From: Streptomyces sp. DG2A-72
Lineage (GTDB): Bacteria; Actinomycetota; Actinomycetes; Streptomycetales; Streptomycetaceae
NCBI RefSeq assembly: GCF_030499575.1
Contig: NZ_JASTLC010000001.1
Location: 5,232,001 to 5,296,000, forward strand
Reading direction: 5' to 3'
DNA length: 64,000 nt
The notes under the pieces were generated by a model. The model ran no database searches, was not told where the DNA came from, and saw nothing but the letters and a program-made list of their open reading frames with translations. Both the position numbers and the translations under genes were made by a program. Shown in pieces: positions 27,490-35,629 of this stretch (positions are counted from its first letter, which is position 1; each line of letters begins with the position of its first letter).

Positions 27490-27855
27490 TTAGCAGCCGT
27501 ACCTGGTTCGCCACGAGCTGACCTCGTCGCTGTTCAGCGGCGAGACGTTGTTGTCATTGGCTTCCGCAGCCATGCCCTGCCTGTCACCGGTGCCGTTCCT
27601 GGCGCCGTACATGCAGCCCGCGTGGGTGCCCGACTCGTTGGACCACGAGTCCATTTCGTTGTCCTGGTCGCCGGTCAGGTTGGTGATCGTGGCGTTGCCG
27701 TCGGCGCGCTCGCCGATCATCCACCGGTAGTCATTGTTGCCCCACATACACATATTGTTGTTGTTGCAGTCGCTTATCGCCGCGTTGGCCACGGGCGTGA
27801 CCATCAGGGCGGAGCCAACGAGCATGACGGAAGCGATAGCCTTCTTGATTCTCAC
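27490..27855 (-). CDS. Secreted I36 peptidase-inhibitor-like protein
   Basis: GTG at 27855 with GGAG just upstream. 121 residues: a signal peptide (RIKKAIASVMLVGSALMVTPVANA), then a mature Cys-containing domain with DCNNNNMCMWGNNDYRW and DQDNEMDSWSN, the pattern of family I36 (Streptomyces metalloproteinase-inhibitor-like beta-gamma-crystallin fold). Base composition is unusually AT-rich, suggesting transfer. It lies 29 bases before the ABC ATPase on the same strand. It could be an inhibitor or a bacteriocin-like product with dedicated ABC immunity; this is inference. Confidence 0.8.
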   Translation of the reverse strand: MRIKKAIASVMLVGSALMVTPVANAAISDCNNNNMCMWGNNDYRWMIGERADGNATITNLTGDQDNEMDSWSNESGTHAGCMYGARNGTGDRQGMAAEANDNNVSPLNSDEVSSWRTRYGC

Positions 27856-28357
27856 GTGCTCTCCTACTCGTGATTCCCGACATTGCACGTACACAGGCAC
27901 CTCGGGATCACGCCGTCAGGCAAGCCGCGTTACGCAGCACGAACGCCTCGTCCGTACCGGCAGAAACTTCCCCCCCCAGATGCTTGCAAGATCGGACGGA
28001 ATCACGTTGCGGAGCATTTCGACAACGCTCAGTTTCAGACAGCACGACGCAAAGCGACCGTAGCAACTACCCGCCCCTGCAAGGCTTCACCCCGTGGCCG
28101 CTCTTCGCCTGACCCCCGGAGCGGACCACCGGACGACCTGCCAGTAAGCGCCGACGTGCGACATGCCCCGGTTCACGCTTACGCAACACCAGCGACTTCA
28201 GGCCAATTCGGTGCGCGGTGTTGCATTATCGCCGACGGACTTCGCACGGTCTTCCAATTGCGCAAGCGAGGGATCGAACACCACCCCTTGGGCGCTCATT
28301 TTGGCCGAATCCCCGTTCGCAAACGGTATCGCCCACTCCACTTCTGGGATTCAAGCC
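27856..28357. other. Non-coding region upstream of the I36 gene
   Basis: About 500 bases of lower-GC DNA. Open frames exist, but none has a ribosome site or a recognisable motif. The promoter of the I36 operon should lie at the left side. A run of eight C's occurs near 27970. I see no RNA gene. Confidence 0.4.
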
Positions 28358-28506
28358 CTACATAGGAGCTCGCAATATGCTCATGGTCGGACCTTTCTTG
28401 AGTCGGCTCCAGGAGGTGAGGCTGCAGGCGAGGGAAACGAAGGCGTCGTGCAGTTCGGTGCATCGACTTAGCGAACGGCAAGGCGCTTGAAGTGGTGGAG
28501 CAGGAA
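28358..28506 (-). pseudogene. IS5-family transposase C-terminal scrap
   Basis: On the minus strand, LLHHFKRLAVR is followed by a stop, and in the next frame TELHDAFVSLACSLTSW continues to a stop at 28358. These match the C-terminal end of IS5-family transposases (FxWLHxFKRLxVRxERRxxxHxAFxxLAC). Only about 45 residues survive, and the frame is broken. The scrap abuts the ABC fragment. Confidence 0.6.
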
Positions 28507-28650
28507 AAGGGACTGTCCGCGAGAACATCATGCTCGGTCAACCCCGCACCTTCGACGACGACGCAGTATGGGACGTCGTCGACGCCGTCGGTATGCGCAA
28601 CACGGTCGAGAAGTTGCCCCAGCAACTGGACACGCTCCTTACCTCGAAGT
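28491..28650 (+). pseudogene. ABC exporter ATPase fragment cut by the IS1380 copy
   Basis: The frame gives GTVRENIMLGQPRTFDDDAV then VVDAVGMRNTVEKLPQQLDTLLT, the stretch between the Q-loop and the signature motif of ABC exporters (VRENIxxG...LPxGxDT). Walker A lies upstream in a lost part and the signature downstream is gone; the IS begins within it. It may be the remnant of an exporter linked to the I36 locus. Confidence 0.65.
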
Positions 28651-28656
28651 TTCATG

Positions 28657-28684
28657 ACGGTCCGCCGACGGAGTCGGTGGACCG
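28657..28684. terminator. Hairpin with TTTT at the left end of the second IS1380
   Basis: CGGTCCGCCGAC and its near-perfect complement surround GGA (one G-T pair), followed by TTTT. It is the counterpart of 22466-22496. Confidence 0.6.
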
Positions 28685-28802
28685 TTTTCGTACTGTGGGC
28701 TGCGAGTGGGCAGGCCGGGGGCCGAGTGTCGTCTCGGGATGGCGCCGGGTTCCACTGCTCCGGAGTCGAGGTTGCTGTCGCAGGGACGGGAAAATTGCTG
28801 TT

Positions 28803-30032
28803 CAACCGGGGTTCGGCAGGAGTGCGAGCCGTTCGAGGACGTCGGTGATCACACCGGTCCAGGGCTAGTCGTGGGGCCAGGCGGAGGATCCGTCGGCGGC
28901 CGGTCGTGATGAGCTGTCCGGCCATGGTGAACAGGCGGAGTCGCAGGCGCCGGGGTTCCCAGCGTCTGGCCTCGCCGGTCAGGGCGAGCATCGGCTCCAG
29001 GCGAGCAGGTCGAGGGCGATCTGAACGATCTCCAGCCAGATCCTGTTTTGCGCGGTGCGGTGCAGGGGGAGGCTGGTCAGGCCGGTGGCGAAGCTCGAGT
29101 TCGGCGATCGGGAGGCCGGTGGTGTTGGTGGCGAAAGCAGGTCAGCCGCATGCCGTCCGTGTCGGTGATCCTCAAATGGGCCCCGGTGGGGGCGTTCCTT
29201 GTGGACGATCAGCCGCATGCCTTTCGGCCAGCCGTGAAGGACGTCGCCGGTGAGTTCGGCGATCCAGGCGCCGTCGCGGATCTCGCCGCCGGTCTCGACG
29301 GCCGGCGTCCAGGCGGAGGCCGGAACCTTCAGCACGTGGCTGTGGACCTGCTCGGTGACGGTCATGCCGACGGTGTAGGACAGCCACCTCCCGCGCTGTG
29401 CGAGCCAGGTGAGGAAGGTATGGGTGCCGCCAGCGGAGTCGGTGCGAATCAGGGTCCGGCGCCCGCGCCGGTACTCCTTCGGCAGCTGGGCCAGGGCCAG
29501 CCTGGCGGCGGTGATGTGGTCGGATGCGGTGTTCGATCCCGCGTTGCCCGGTCGAAGGAGGGCCGCAACCGGTTCACCGGTGCCGCCGGGGCCGTGGTCG
29601 ACGAAGCCCGCCAGGGGGTGGTGGCCGAGGTCCGCTTCCACATGGGTGCGGCGTCCTCCTTCTCGGAGTGCGCGATCACCGGCACCCCGTCGAGACCCAC
29701 GGCCTTCTCGCCGCAGGCGGCGAGGGTGTCTATGAAACGGGAGACCGTCGGGTCCGAGGCGGCCCGAACACAGCCGGCTCGGCCCGCAGCATGCCGACAT
29801 CCGCGAGGCAGTCCCCGCCCAAGGCCACAGCCAGGGCGACGTCCAGGAGGACCTTGCCCGGGTCATGGACGGCCCGCGGCTTGCGCCACGGCATCAGCGC
29901 TGCGGATATCGCGGTGTCCAGGCGGGCCTTGCGGACGGTCTCGACCAGCAGCACGCTCCCGGCCTGGGAGACCACCGCCCGGCCGCCGCCCTCGATGCGG
30001 ACCCGCGGGCAGGACCCGATAATCTTCTTCAC
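28803..30032 (-). pseudogene. Decayed IS1380 transposase
   Basis: The start (GTG at 30032, KKIIGSCPRVRIEGGG) to VFGPP is in one frame, a long middle part (FVDHGPGGTGE, LIRTDSAGGTHTF) in another, and the C-terminus in further frames. Compared with the intact copy, several small deletions are visible, including one removing the segment before the DLDGV strand. It is not functional. Confidence 0.8.
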
Positions 30033-30207
30033 CTGGAGAGTGCTTCTTCCGTGCAGCTGACAGGACCCTAGACAAGTCCCATCGTTACAGGTCAGGAGCA
30101 CTCTCCGCTTATTCGATCAAGCCTCGGACAGCGTCCCCATGAAAGCGCGAGGCTAGAACAGCCCAGCGTCACCGGAAAATTCGTCGCGGCCCCGTCCCCG
30201 CCCCTGC

Positions 30208-30213
30208 TACCGT
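30208..30213 (+). promoter_or_regulatory. Possible -10 of a leaderless attenuator transcript
   Basis: TACCGT ends six bases before the ATG of the leader peptide. That spacing would put the transcription start at the ATG itself, and no ribosome site precedes the ATG. Leaderless leader-peptide mRNAs are usual for actinobacterial attenuators. No -35 could be matched. Confidence 0.4.
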
Positions 30214-30219
30214 CCCCCC

Positions 30220-30279
30220 ATGAAGCGCGCCCAGCCGTCCCCCATGACGACGACGCCGGAGAGTGTCCCGGCGCGCTGA
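30220..30279 (+). CDS. Threonine-rich leader peptide (attenuator)
   Basis: A 19-codon frame encodes MKRAQPSPMTTTPESVPAR and stops. Residues 10-12 are three consecutive Thr, all ACG. It lies 95 bases ahead of a threonyl-tRNA synthetase-like gene with a terminator hairpin in between. This is the classical layout for ribosome-mediated attenuation, in which stalling at Thr codons when Thr-tRNA is scarce lets transcription continue. A second ATG at 30244 would give an 11-residue version. Short length makes coding uncertain on its own; the context carries the case. Confidence 0.6.
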   Translation: MKRAQPSPMTTTPESVPAR

Positions 30280-30298
30280 CCGCTGATGTGGATCATCG

Positions 30299-30327
30299 AA
30301 GCCCCGGGGCGAGTGCTCCGGGGCTTT
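30299..30327 (+). terminator. Attenuator terminator hairpin before the ThrRS-like gene
   Basis: AAGCCCCGG at 30299-30307 pairs perfectly with CCGGGGCTT at 30318-30326, followed by T. The segment CTCCGG at 30316-30321 can instead pair with CCGGAG at 30256-30261, the two codons directly after the Thr run, giving an alternative antiterminator. Confidence 0.7.
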
Positions 30328-30374
30328 GGCGTGTTGCCGGCCGGTTCCTCGTCCCACTAGCGGAGGAGCCCGTT

Positions 30375-31595
30375 ATGAACGATCACCGTCGACTCGGTCG
30401 TGAGCTGGAGTTGTTCGACACCGATCCGCTGATGGGAGCCGGGTTGCCCTACTGGCTGCCTGATGGAGCCGTCGTACGGCACAGCCTGGAGGAGTACGTC
30501 CGGGAGGTGGAGCGGGAGGCCGGGTATCGGCATGTGTATTCGCCGGTGATCGGGAAGCGGGAGCTGTACGAGATCTCGGGGCACTGGGACCACTACAGCG
30601 ACGGCATGTTTCCGCCCATGGAGATGGGGGCCGAGCAGGTCGTGCTGCGGCCGTCGCTCTGTCCGCACCATGCGCTCATCTACCGGTCCCGGTCGCACAG
30701 TTATCGCGAACTTCCCCTCCGTATTGCGGAGTTGGGCGGTATGTATCGCTCCGAGCTGTCCGGCGTCCTTGGTGGGCTCAGCAGGGTGCGGGCCATGCAG
30801 CTCAACGACGCGCATATCTTCTGCACCCTGGAGCAGTCCGTCGACGAGGCGCGTGCGGCCCTGGAGTTGATCGGGCGCGTGTATGCGGATCTGGGGATCC
30901 GGGCGGCGAGGTATCGGCTGTCGCTGCCCGGGGACGGCGGCAAGTACGTCGCCGATCCTGCGCTGTGGCGCCGGGCCACTGCCCTGCTGGAGGAGGTCCT
31001 CGAAGGGGCCGGGGTCGCCTACGACGCCGTCGAAGGGGAGGCCGCCTTTTACGGGCCCAAGATCGATGTGCAGGTCGTGGACTCGGCGGAGCGTGAGGCC
31101 ACCCTCTCCACCGTGCAGATCGACTTCCATCAGCCCGAGCGGTTCGACCTGCACTACATCGGCCAGGACGGGGCCAAGCACCGGCCCGTCATGGTCCACC
31201 GCAGTGTCATCGGCAGTGTCGAGCGCGCCGTCGCTCACCTCGTCGAAGTGCACGGCGGTGCCTTCCCGGCCTGGCTCGCGCCCGTGCAACTGGTGGTGCT
31301 GCCGGTGTCCGAGGCGCAGGAGGAGCAGGCGCGGGAGGTCGTACGGCGGGCCGTGCGGCGCGGGCTGTGGGCCGAGCTGTACGGCCCCGGCGAGGGCACC
31401 CTCGGCGCCCGTGTCCGGGCGGCGCGGCTCGTGCCGTACCAGGCGGTGATCGGGGCGCGGGAGGCGGACGACGAGCTGGTGGCCGTACGGCTGCGGGACG
31501 GGCGGCGGCCGGGGGCGGTGCCTGTCGCCGGGCTGCTCGACCGGATCGCGGAACGGGTCGCGGATCGCGGCGCCGAACTGTGGTCGGCTGCGTAG
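30375..31595 (+). CDS. Threonyl-tRNA synthetase-like protein lacking the editing domain
   Basis: ATG at 30375 follows GGAGGAG. With 406 residues it has the class II catalytic core and the anticodon-binding domain, but no TGS and no N2 editing domain. Zinc and active-site ligands of ThrRS are kept: Cys96 (RPSLCPHH), His147 (NDAHIFC) and His275 (VMVHRSVIGSVER), plus GFYGPK-like AFYGPKIDVQ. The C-terminal domain runs from LAPVQLVVLPV. It could be a second ThrRS used under stress or antibiotic exposure, or could charge threonine for another use. The preceding attenuator suggests control by Thr-tRNA. Confidence 0.85.
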   Translation: MNDHRRLGRELELFDTDPLMGAGLPYWLPDGAVVRHSLEEYVREVEREAGYRHVYSPVIGKRELYEISGHWDHYSDGMFPPMEMGAEQVVLRPSLCPHHALIYRSRSHSYRELPLRIAELGGMYRSELSGVLGGLSRVRAMQLNDAHIFCTLEQSVDEARAALELIGRVYADLGIRAARYRLSLPGDGGKYVADPALWRRATALLEEVLEGAGVAYDAVEGEAAFYGPKIDVQVVDSAEREATLSTVQIDFHQPERFDLHYIGQDGAKHRPVMVHRSVIGSVERAVAHLVEVHGGAFPAWLAPVQLVVLPVSEAQEEQAREVVRRAVRRGLWAELYGPGEGTLGARVRAARLVPYQAVIGAREADDELVAVRLRDGRRPGAVPVAGLLDRIAERVADRGAELWSAA

Positions 31596-31656
31596 GGTCG
31601 TTTCCACAGCGACTTACGACAGTGACCTATGCGGACGTGGAAAGAGGAGCGCCGAC

Positions 31657-32616
31657 GTGACCGGTCAGCCCATACCCGTGATCATCGACTGCGACACCGG
31701 TGTCGATGACGCCCTGGCCCTGCTGTTCGCCGTACGCCATCCGGGGATCGACCTGCGGGCGATCACCTGTGTGGCCGGGAACACCGACGTCGACGGCGTC
31801 GTACGGAACACGCTCACCGTGCTGGAGCAGGCGGGCGCACCCGAGATTCCCGTCGCGCGCGGTGCCGAGCGGCCGTTGATCGAGGCCGTGCGGACGGCAC
31901 GGCATGTGCACGGGGAGGACGGGATGGCCGACCTCGGGCTGCCCGCGCCGAGCCGCACGGCGGTCGACGTGGATGCGGTGACGCTGCTGCGGCGGGAGAT
32001 CCTTGCGTCGCCGCGGCCGGTGACGCTCGTTCCGACCGCGCCCCTCACGAATATCGCTCTGCTGTTGCGGACCCACCCGGAGGTCGTGCGCAACATCGAG
32101 CGGATCGTGTTCATGGGTGGCGCGGTGGCGACGGGGAATGCCACGCCGGTCGCGGAGTTCAATGTGTGGCACGACCCGGAGGCGGCGGCGATCCTGCTCA
32201 CCGCGGGGGTGCCGATCACGATGTACGGGCTGGATGTGTTCAAGCGGGTGCTGGTGCCTGCGGCGGATGTGCAGCGGTTGCGGACGAGTGCGGAGGCGAG
32301 TCTTCGGATGGCCGGGGAGTTGCTTGCTCACCGTGATCCGGGTGCGTCCGGGGACCCGACCCCTACGGGGGGTCTTGGAGACGCGGGTGCGGTGTGTGCG
32401 GTTGTCGATCCGGCGGGGATCCGTACGGAGTTGCTGCCGGTCGAGGTGAACCTTTCTCCGGGGCCGGGGCGGGGGCAGACGATCGTCGACCGGCGTCCAC
32501 GTCCCGGTGAGGCCGAGATTCACGAGGGCACTCGTGAACAGCCCTTGGTGGACGTGGCGTTGGACGTCGATGTCGAGAGGTACGTGAAGTTGTACCTCTC
32601 GACCGTCGAGCGTTAG
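31657..32616 (+). CDS. Nucleoside hydrolase
   Basis: GTG at 31657 with AAAGAGGAG upstream. 319 residues of the inosine-uridine-preferring nucleoside hydrolase family, which split ribonucleosides into base and ribose. The calcium-binding N-terminus VIIDCDTGVDDALAL is intact, as are VTLVPTAPLTNIA, IVFMGGAV and the VWHDPEAAAILL motif. Cytoplasmic. It follows the ThrRS-like gene after 61 bases and may share its transcript. Confidence 0.92.
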   Translation: MTGQPIPVIIDCDTGVDDALALLFAVRHPGIDLRAITCVAGNTDVDGVVRNTLTVLEQAGAPEIPVARGAERPLIEAVRTARHVHGEDGMADLGLPAPSRTAVDVDAVTLLRREILASPRPVTLVPTAPLTNIALLLRTHPEVVRNIERIVFMGGAVATGNATPVAEFNVWHDPEAAAILLTAGVPITMYGLDVFKRVLVPAADVQRLRTSAEASLRMAGELLAHRDPGASGDPTPTGGLGDAGAVCAVVDPAGIRTELLPVEVNLSPGPGRGQTIVDRRPRPGEAEIHEGTREQPLVDVALDVDVERYVKLYLSTVER

Positions 32617-32634
32617 TTGGTTCGTTTTTGTCTG

Positions 32635-32676
32635 CGGGTTTGTGGGGGCTGGTCGCGCAGTTCCCCGCGCCCCTAA
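32635..32676. repeat. Dispersed Streptomyces-type intergenic repeat
   Basis: GGGGGCTGGTCGCGCAG followed by TTCCCCGCGCCCCT is a short element I recognise from many Streptomyces intergenic regions. It lies between two convergent genes and leads straight into the terminator hairpin. Confidence 0.65.
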
Positions 32677-32696
32677 AGGGGCGCTATGGCGCCCCT
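32677..32696. terminator. Bidirectional hairpin between convergent genes
   Basis: AGGGGCGC at 32677-32684 and its exact complement at 32689-32696 flank TATG. The 3' arm overlaps the stop region of the LAETG gene. It should serve both directions. Confidence 0.6.
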
Positions 32697-33618
32697 AGTT
32701 CGACGTGCGGCGGCGGCGTGTCATCACCACGATCCCTGCGCCGCCTGCCAGCAGCACCGTCGCGCCGATCGCGATCGGCATCGTCGCGCTGCTGCCGCCC
32801 GTCTCGGCGAGGTCGTCGCCGCCGCCGTTCGGGGCGGGGGCGGGGGGTGTCGACGACTCGGAGGCGGTCGGGGTGGAGGGGGTCTCGGACGGCGGCTCGG
32901 TCGGCGGAGGCGTCGTCTCCTCGGCCGGCGGGGTGGACTCGGCCGGAGGCGTGGACTCGGCCGGCGGGGTCGACTCGGCCGGGGGCTCGGAAGGAACGGT
33001 CGTGCAGTCCTTCGTGCCGCCGTTCCACGCGGCGATCAGCTTGTCCTTGATGACCGGGCGGTCCGGGCCCTTGGGCAGGTCGCCGTGCTCGAAGCCGTCG
33101 TTCGCGTCGAAGTCGCCGTCGTACTTGACCTTGCCGCGGTACAGGTCGATCTGCGCGAAGCAGCCCGCGTCCGGCACCGAGATGTCGAGGGTGTCGGTCT
33201 GGCCCGGCTTGACGGTCGCGGTGTCGAAGTCGACGAAGACCTGCTCGCCGGAGGTGGCGAAGGTGGCGCCGTGGGCGAGGTAGGAGGCGAGGGAGGCGGT
33301 GCAGGTGGTGGCGTCGCCGGCGGTGCGGACGGAGATGTGCACCTTGCCGTCGTCGGTGGGCCGGAGGTTGACGTCGTCGACCTTGACCGAGTCGAAGAAC
33401 TTGGCGCCGTCGAGCGAGAACTGGCAGCGGTCGGTTCCGGTTTCCGTGCCCGCGCCGGTGCCGGGCTGGTAGGCGCCGCCCGACTTCCAGCCCTCGCCGC
33501 CGGGCGTGCCGGTGGCCCAGGCGCCGGAGGCGGAGGCGACGGTGGCGGCGCAGAGGGCGAGTGACGCGGCGCCCGTGGTCAGGAGGCGGCGCGCGGTGAC
33601 ACGTCTCGCTATGGACAT
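32695..33618 (-). CDS. Sortase-anchored surface protein (LAETG)
   Basis: ATG at 33618 is chosen for GGGGA just upstream; another ATG lies at 33630. 307 residues: a signal peptide (LLTTGAASLALCAATVASASGAWA), an extracellular domain with Cys pairs, a Pro-rich linker with repeated PPAEST, then LAETGGSS, a membrane helix and a basic tail (RRRRTSN). LAETG is the sorting signal for class E-type sortases in Streptomyces. No sortase gene is nearby. The role of the folded domain is unknown. Confidence 0.85.
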   Translation of the reverse strand: MSIARRVTARRLLTTGAASLALCAATVASASGAWATGTPGGEGWKSGGAYQPGTGAGTETGTDRCQFSLDGAKFFDSVKVDDVNLRPTDDGKVHISVRTAGDATTCTASLASYLAHGATFATSGEQVFVDFDTATVKPGQTDTLDISVPDAGCFAQIDLYRGKVKYDGDFDANDGFEHGDLPKGPDRPVIKDKLIAAWNGGTKDCTTVPSEPPAESTPPAESTPPAESTPPAEETTPPPTEPPSETPSTPTASESSTPPAPAPNGGGDDLAETGGSSATMPIAIGATVLLAGGAGIVVMTRRRRTSN

Positions 33619-33784
33619 GCGGATCCCCATCTTGGCGTGAGCAGAGCACCCGGGCACGGAGCCGTGGAGGACAGCGCGATGCTGCCGGGCACGCCGAGCC
33701 GGGTGGAGTGGTTGTAGAGACAAGCAAAAAAACACCGGGCCCATCGGTCACATGCGCCACGGCGAGAACCATGCTCGTCGTGCC

Positions 33785-33800
33785 GTTGACCCCTGTCAAC
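33785..33800. promoter_or_regulatory. GTTGAC-4-GTCAAC palindrome upstream of the glucosidase
   Basis: A perfect 6+6 inverted repeat lies 170 bases before the alpha-glucosidase start in a 350-base divergent spacer (33619-33967) without a gene. It could be a regulator site for either gene. An A-rich tract near 33725 is also present. Confidence 0.35.
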
Positions 33801-33967
33801 CTGCGGAGATGGAATGGGAGTTCAGGCGTCATCACATTTCCGTCACACCGGGAATGCTTCAGTCCGCGCCTGGCGCAACCGCCCGGTGGTTCACTTTTCA
33901 GGCGATCTGGACAGGGTCTTGTCTGTCGCACCACCGCACAGCGTGACCGCACCGCAGAGGAGACCGC

Positions 33968-35611
33968 GTGCCCGACCTCTCGTCCCGCGACCCCAACTGG
34001 TGGCGTCAGGCCGTCATCTACCAGGTCTATCCGCGCAGCTTCGCCGACGCAGACGGCGACGGGCTCGGGGACCTGAAGGGCATCACCCAGCGCCTGAACC
34101 ACCTCGCCGCCCTGGGCGTCGACGCCCTGTGGCTGAGCCCCTTCTACCCCTCCGAACTCGCCGACGGCGGCTATGACGTCGCCGACTACCGCGACGTCGA
34201 CCCCCGCCTCGGAACCCTCGACGACTTCGACGCCATGGTCGAGGAGGCGCATCGCCTCGGCCTGAAGGTGATGGTCGACATTGTCCCGAACCACACCTCG
34301 GACCAGCACGTCTGGTTCCAGGAGGCCCTGCGCGCGGGACCGGGATCAGCGGCCCGTGACCGGTATGTCTTCCGCGACGGCCGCGGCGCGAACGGCGAGC
34401 TCCCGCCCACCGACTGGCAGTCCGTCTTCGGTGGCAGCGCGTGGCGGCGCCTTCCTGACGGGCAGTGGTATCTGCACCTGTTCACCCCCGAGCAGCCCGA
34501 CCTCAACTGGGACAACGAAGAGGTCCGCGCCGACTTCCGCACCACTCTGCGCTTCTGGTCGGACCGAGGCGTGGACGGCTTCCGCGTCGACGTCGCCCAC
34601 GCCCTCGCCAAGGACCTGAGCGAGCCGCTGCGTGACCTCGGCGCCCCCGAACTCAGCGCCGAGGCCGCCCTCCCGCACTTCGCCCCCGGCACCCACCCCT
34701 TCTACGACCGCGACGAGGTCCACGAGATCTACCGCGACTGGCGCAAGATCCTCGACGCCTACATTCCGCCGCGTATGGCGGTCGCCGAGGCCTGGGTCCC
34801 GGGCGCCCGCCGCGCGCGGTACGCCCGCCCCGACGAACTGGGCCAGGCCTTCAACTTCGAGTACTTGCAGGCTGGTTGGGATGCCGGTGAGCTGAAGCAG
34901 GTCATCAGCGACTCCCTCGCCACCGCCCGCGCCGCCGGCGCCTCCGCCACCTGGGTGCTGTCCAACCACGACGTCGTCCGCCACGCCTCCCGCCTGATGC
35001 TCCCGCCCGGCACCGACCCGGACGCCTGGCTCCTGTCCGACGGCACCGCCCCCGCCGTCGACGAGTCGGCAGGGCTGCGGCGCGCCCGGGCGGCCACGCT
35101 GCTGATGCTGGCGCTGCCCGGATCGTCGTACGTCTACCAGGGCGAGGAACTCGGTCTGCCCGAGGTCGCCGACCTGCCCGCCGAAGTGCTCCAGGACCCG
35201 ATCTGGGAACAGACCGGCCACACGTCGAAGGGGCGCGACGGCTGCCGGGTGCCGCTGCCGTGGACGACGAGCGGTCCTTCGTACGGCTTCGGGGCAGGGG
35301 CCGCGTGGCTGCCGCAGCCGGCGAGTTTCGCGTCGTACGCCGTCGAGGCCCAGGACGGTGTCGAGGGCTCGACGCTGGAGCTGTACCGCAGGGCGCTGCG
35401 GCTGCGCCGCAAGCTGCTGGAGGGGGAGGAGCTGACCTGGGTGGCCGACACCCCGCCCGGCGTGCTGGCCTTCGCCCGTGGGGACGGCTGGCGGTGTGTC
35501 GCCAACCTGTCGGACACGGCGATCGCGCTGCCGCCGGGAGAGGTGCTGCTGGGCAGCAGGCCGATCGAGGACGGGCGGATCGGGCCGGATACGACGGTCT
35601 GGCTGGCGTAG
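33968..35611 (+). CDS. Alpha-glucosidase (glycoside hydrolase family 13)
   Basis: GTG at 33968 after AGAGGAGA. 547 residues. It starts with WWRQAVIYQVYPRSFADADGDG, the usual oligo-1,6-glucosidase/alpha-glucosidase beginning. The catalytic triad is visible: Asp208 in GFRVDVAHAL, Glu274 in VAEAW, Asp335 in LSNHDVVRH. No signal peptide, so it acts on imported malto- or isomalto-oligosaccharides. No transporter or LacI regulator is adjacent. Confidence 0.93.
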   Translation: MPDLSSRDPNWWRQAVIYQVYPRSFADADGDGLGDLKGITQRLNHLAALGVDALWLSPFYPSELADGGYDVADYRDVDPRLGTLDDFDAMVEEAHRLGLKVMVDIVPNHTSDQHVWFQEALRAGPGSAARDRYVFRDGRGANGELPPTDWQSVFGGSAWRRLPDGQWYLHLFTPEQPDLNWDNEEVRADFRTTLRFWSDRGVDGFRVDVAHALAKDLSEPLRDLGAPELSAEAALPHFAPGTHPFYDRDEVHEIYRDWRKILDAYIPPRMAVAEAWVPGARRARYARPDELGQAFNFEYLQAGWDAGELKQVISDSLATARAAGASATWVLSNHDVVRHASRLMLPPGTDPDAWLLSDGTAPAVDESAGLRRARAATLLMLALPGSSYVYQGEELGLPEVADLPAEVLQDPIWEQTGHTSKGRDGCRVPLPWTTSGPSYGFGAGAAWLPQPASFASYAVEAQDGVEGSTLELYRRALRLRRKLLEGEELTWVADTPPGVLAFARGDGWRCVANLSDTAIALPPGEVLLGSRPIEDGRIGPDTTVWLA

Positions 35612-35629
35612 CCCGGGAAGCTCGGTCAG

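Larger units (their letters stand above)
28642..30110 (-). mobile_element. IS1380-family element, degenerate copy
   Basis: The sequence matches the element at 22452-24090 throughout, from the left-end hairpin through the transposase to about 30110, with small deletions. It is inserted in an ABC-exporter fragment. The boundaries are approximate. Confidence 0.7.

Noticed and set aside
28530..28868. Apparent 112-codon gene starting MLGQPRTFDDDAV
   Set aside because: Its first part is an ABC-ATPase fragment and the rest runs through the IS left end; not a real gene.
22446..30110. Composite transposon carrying I36/ABC with intact ends
   Set aside because: Both copies are in the same orientation, but one is decayed and terminal duplications could not be identified, so I do not claim a functional composite element.
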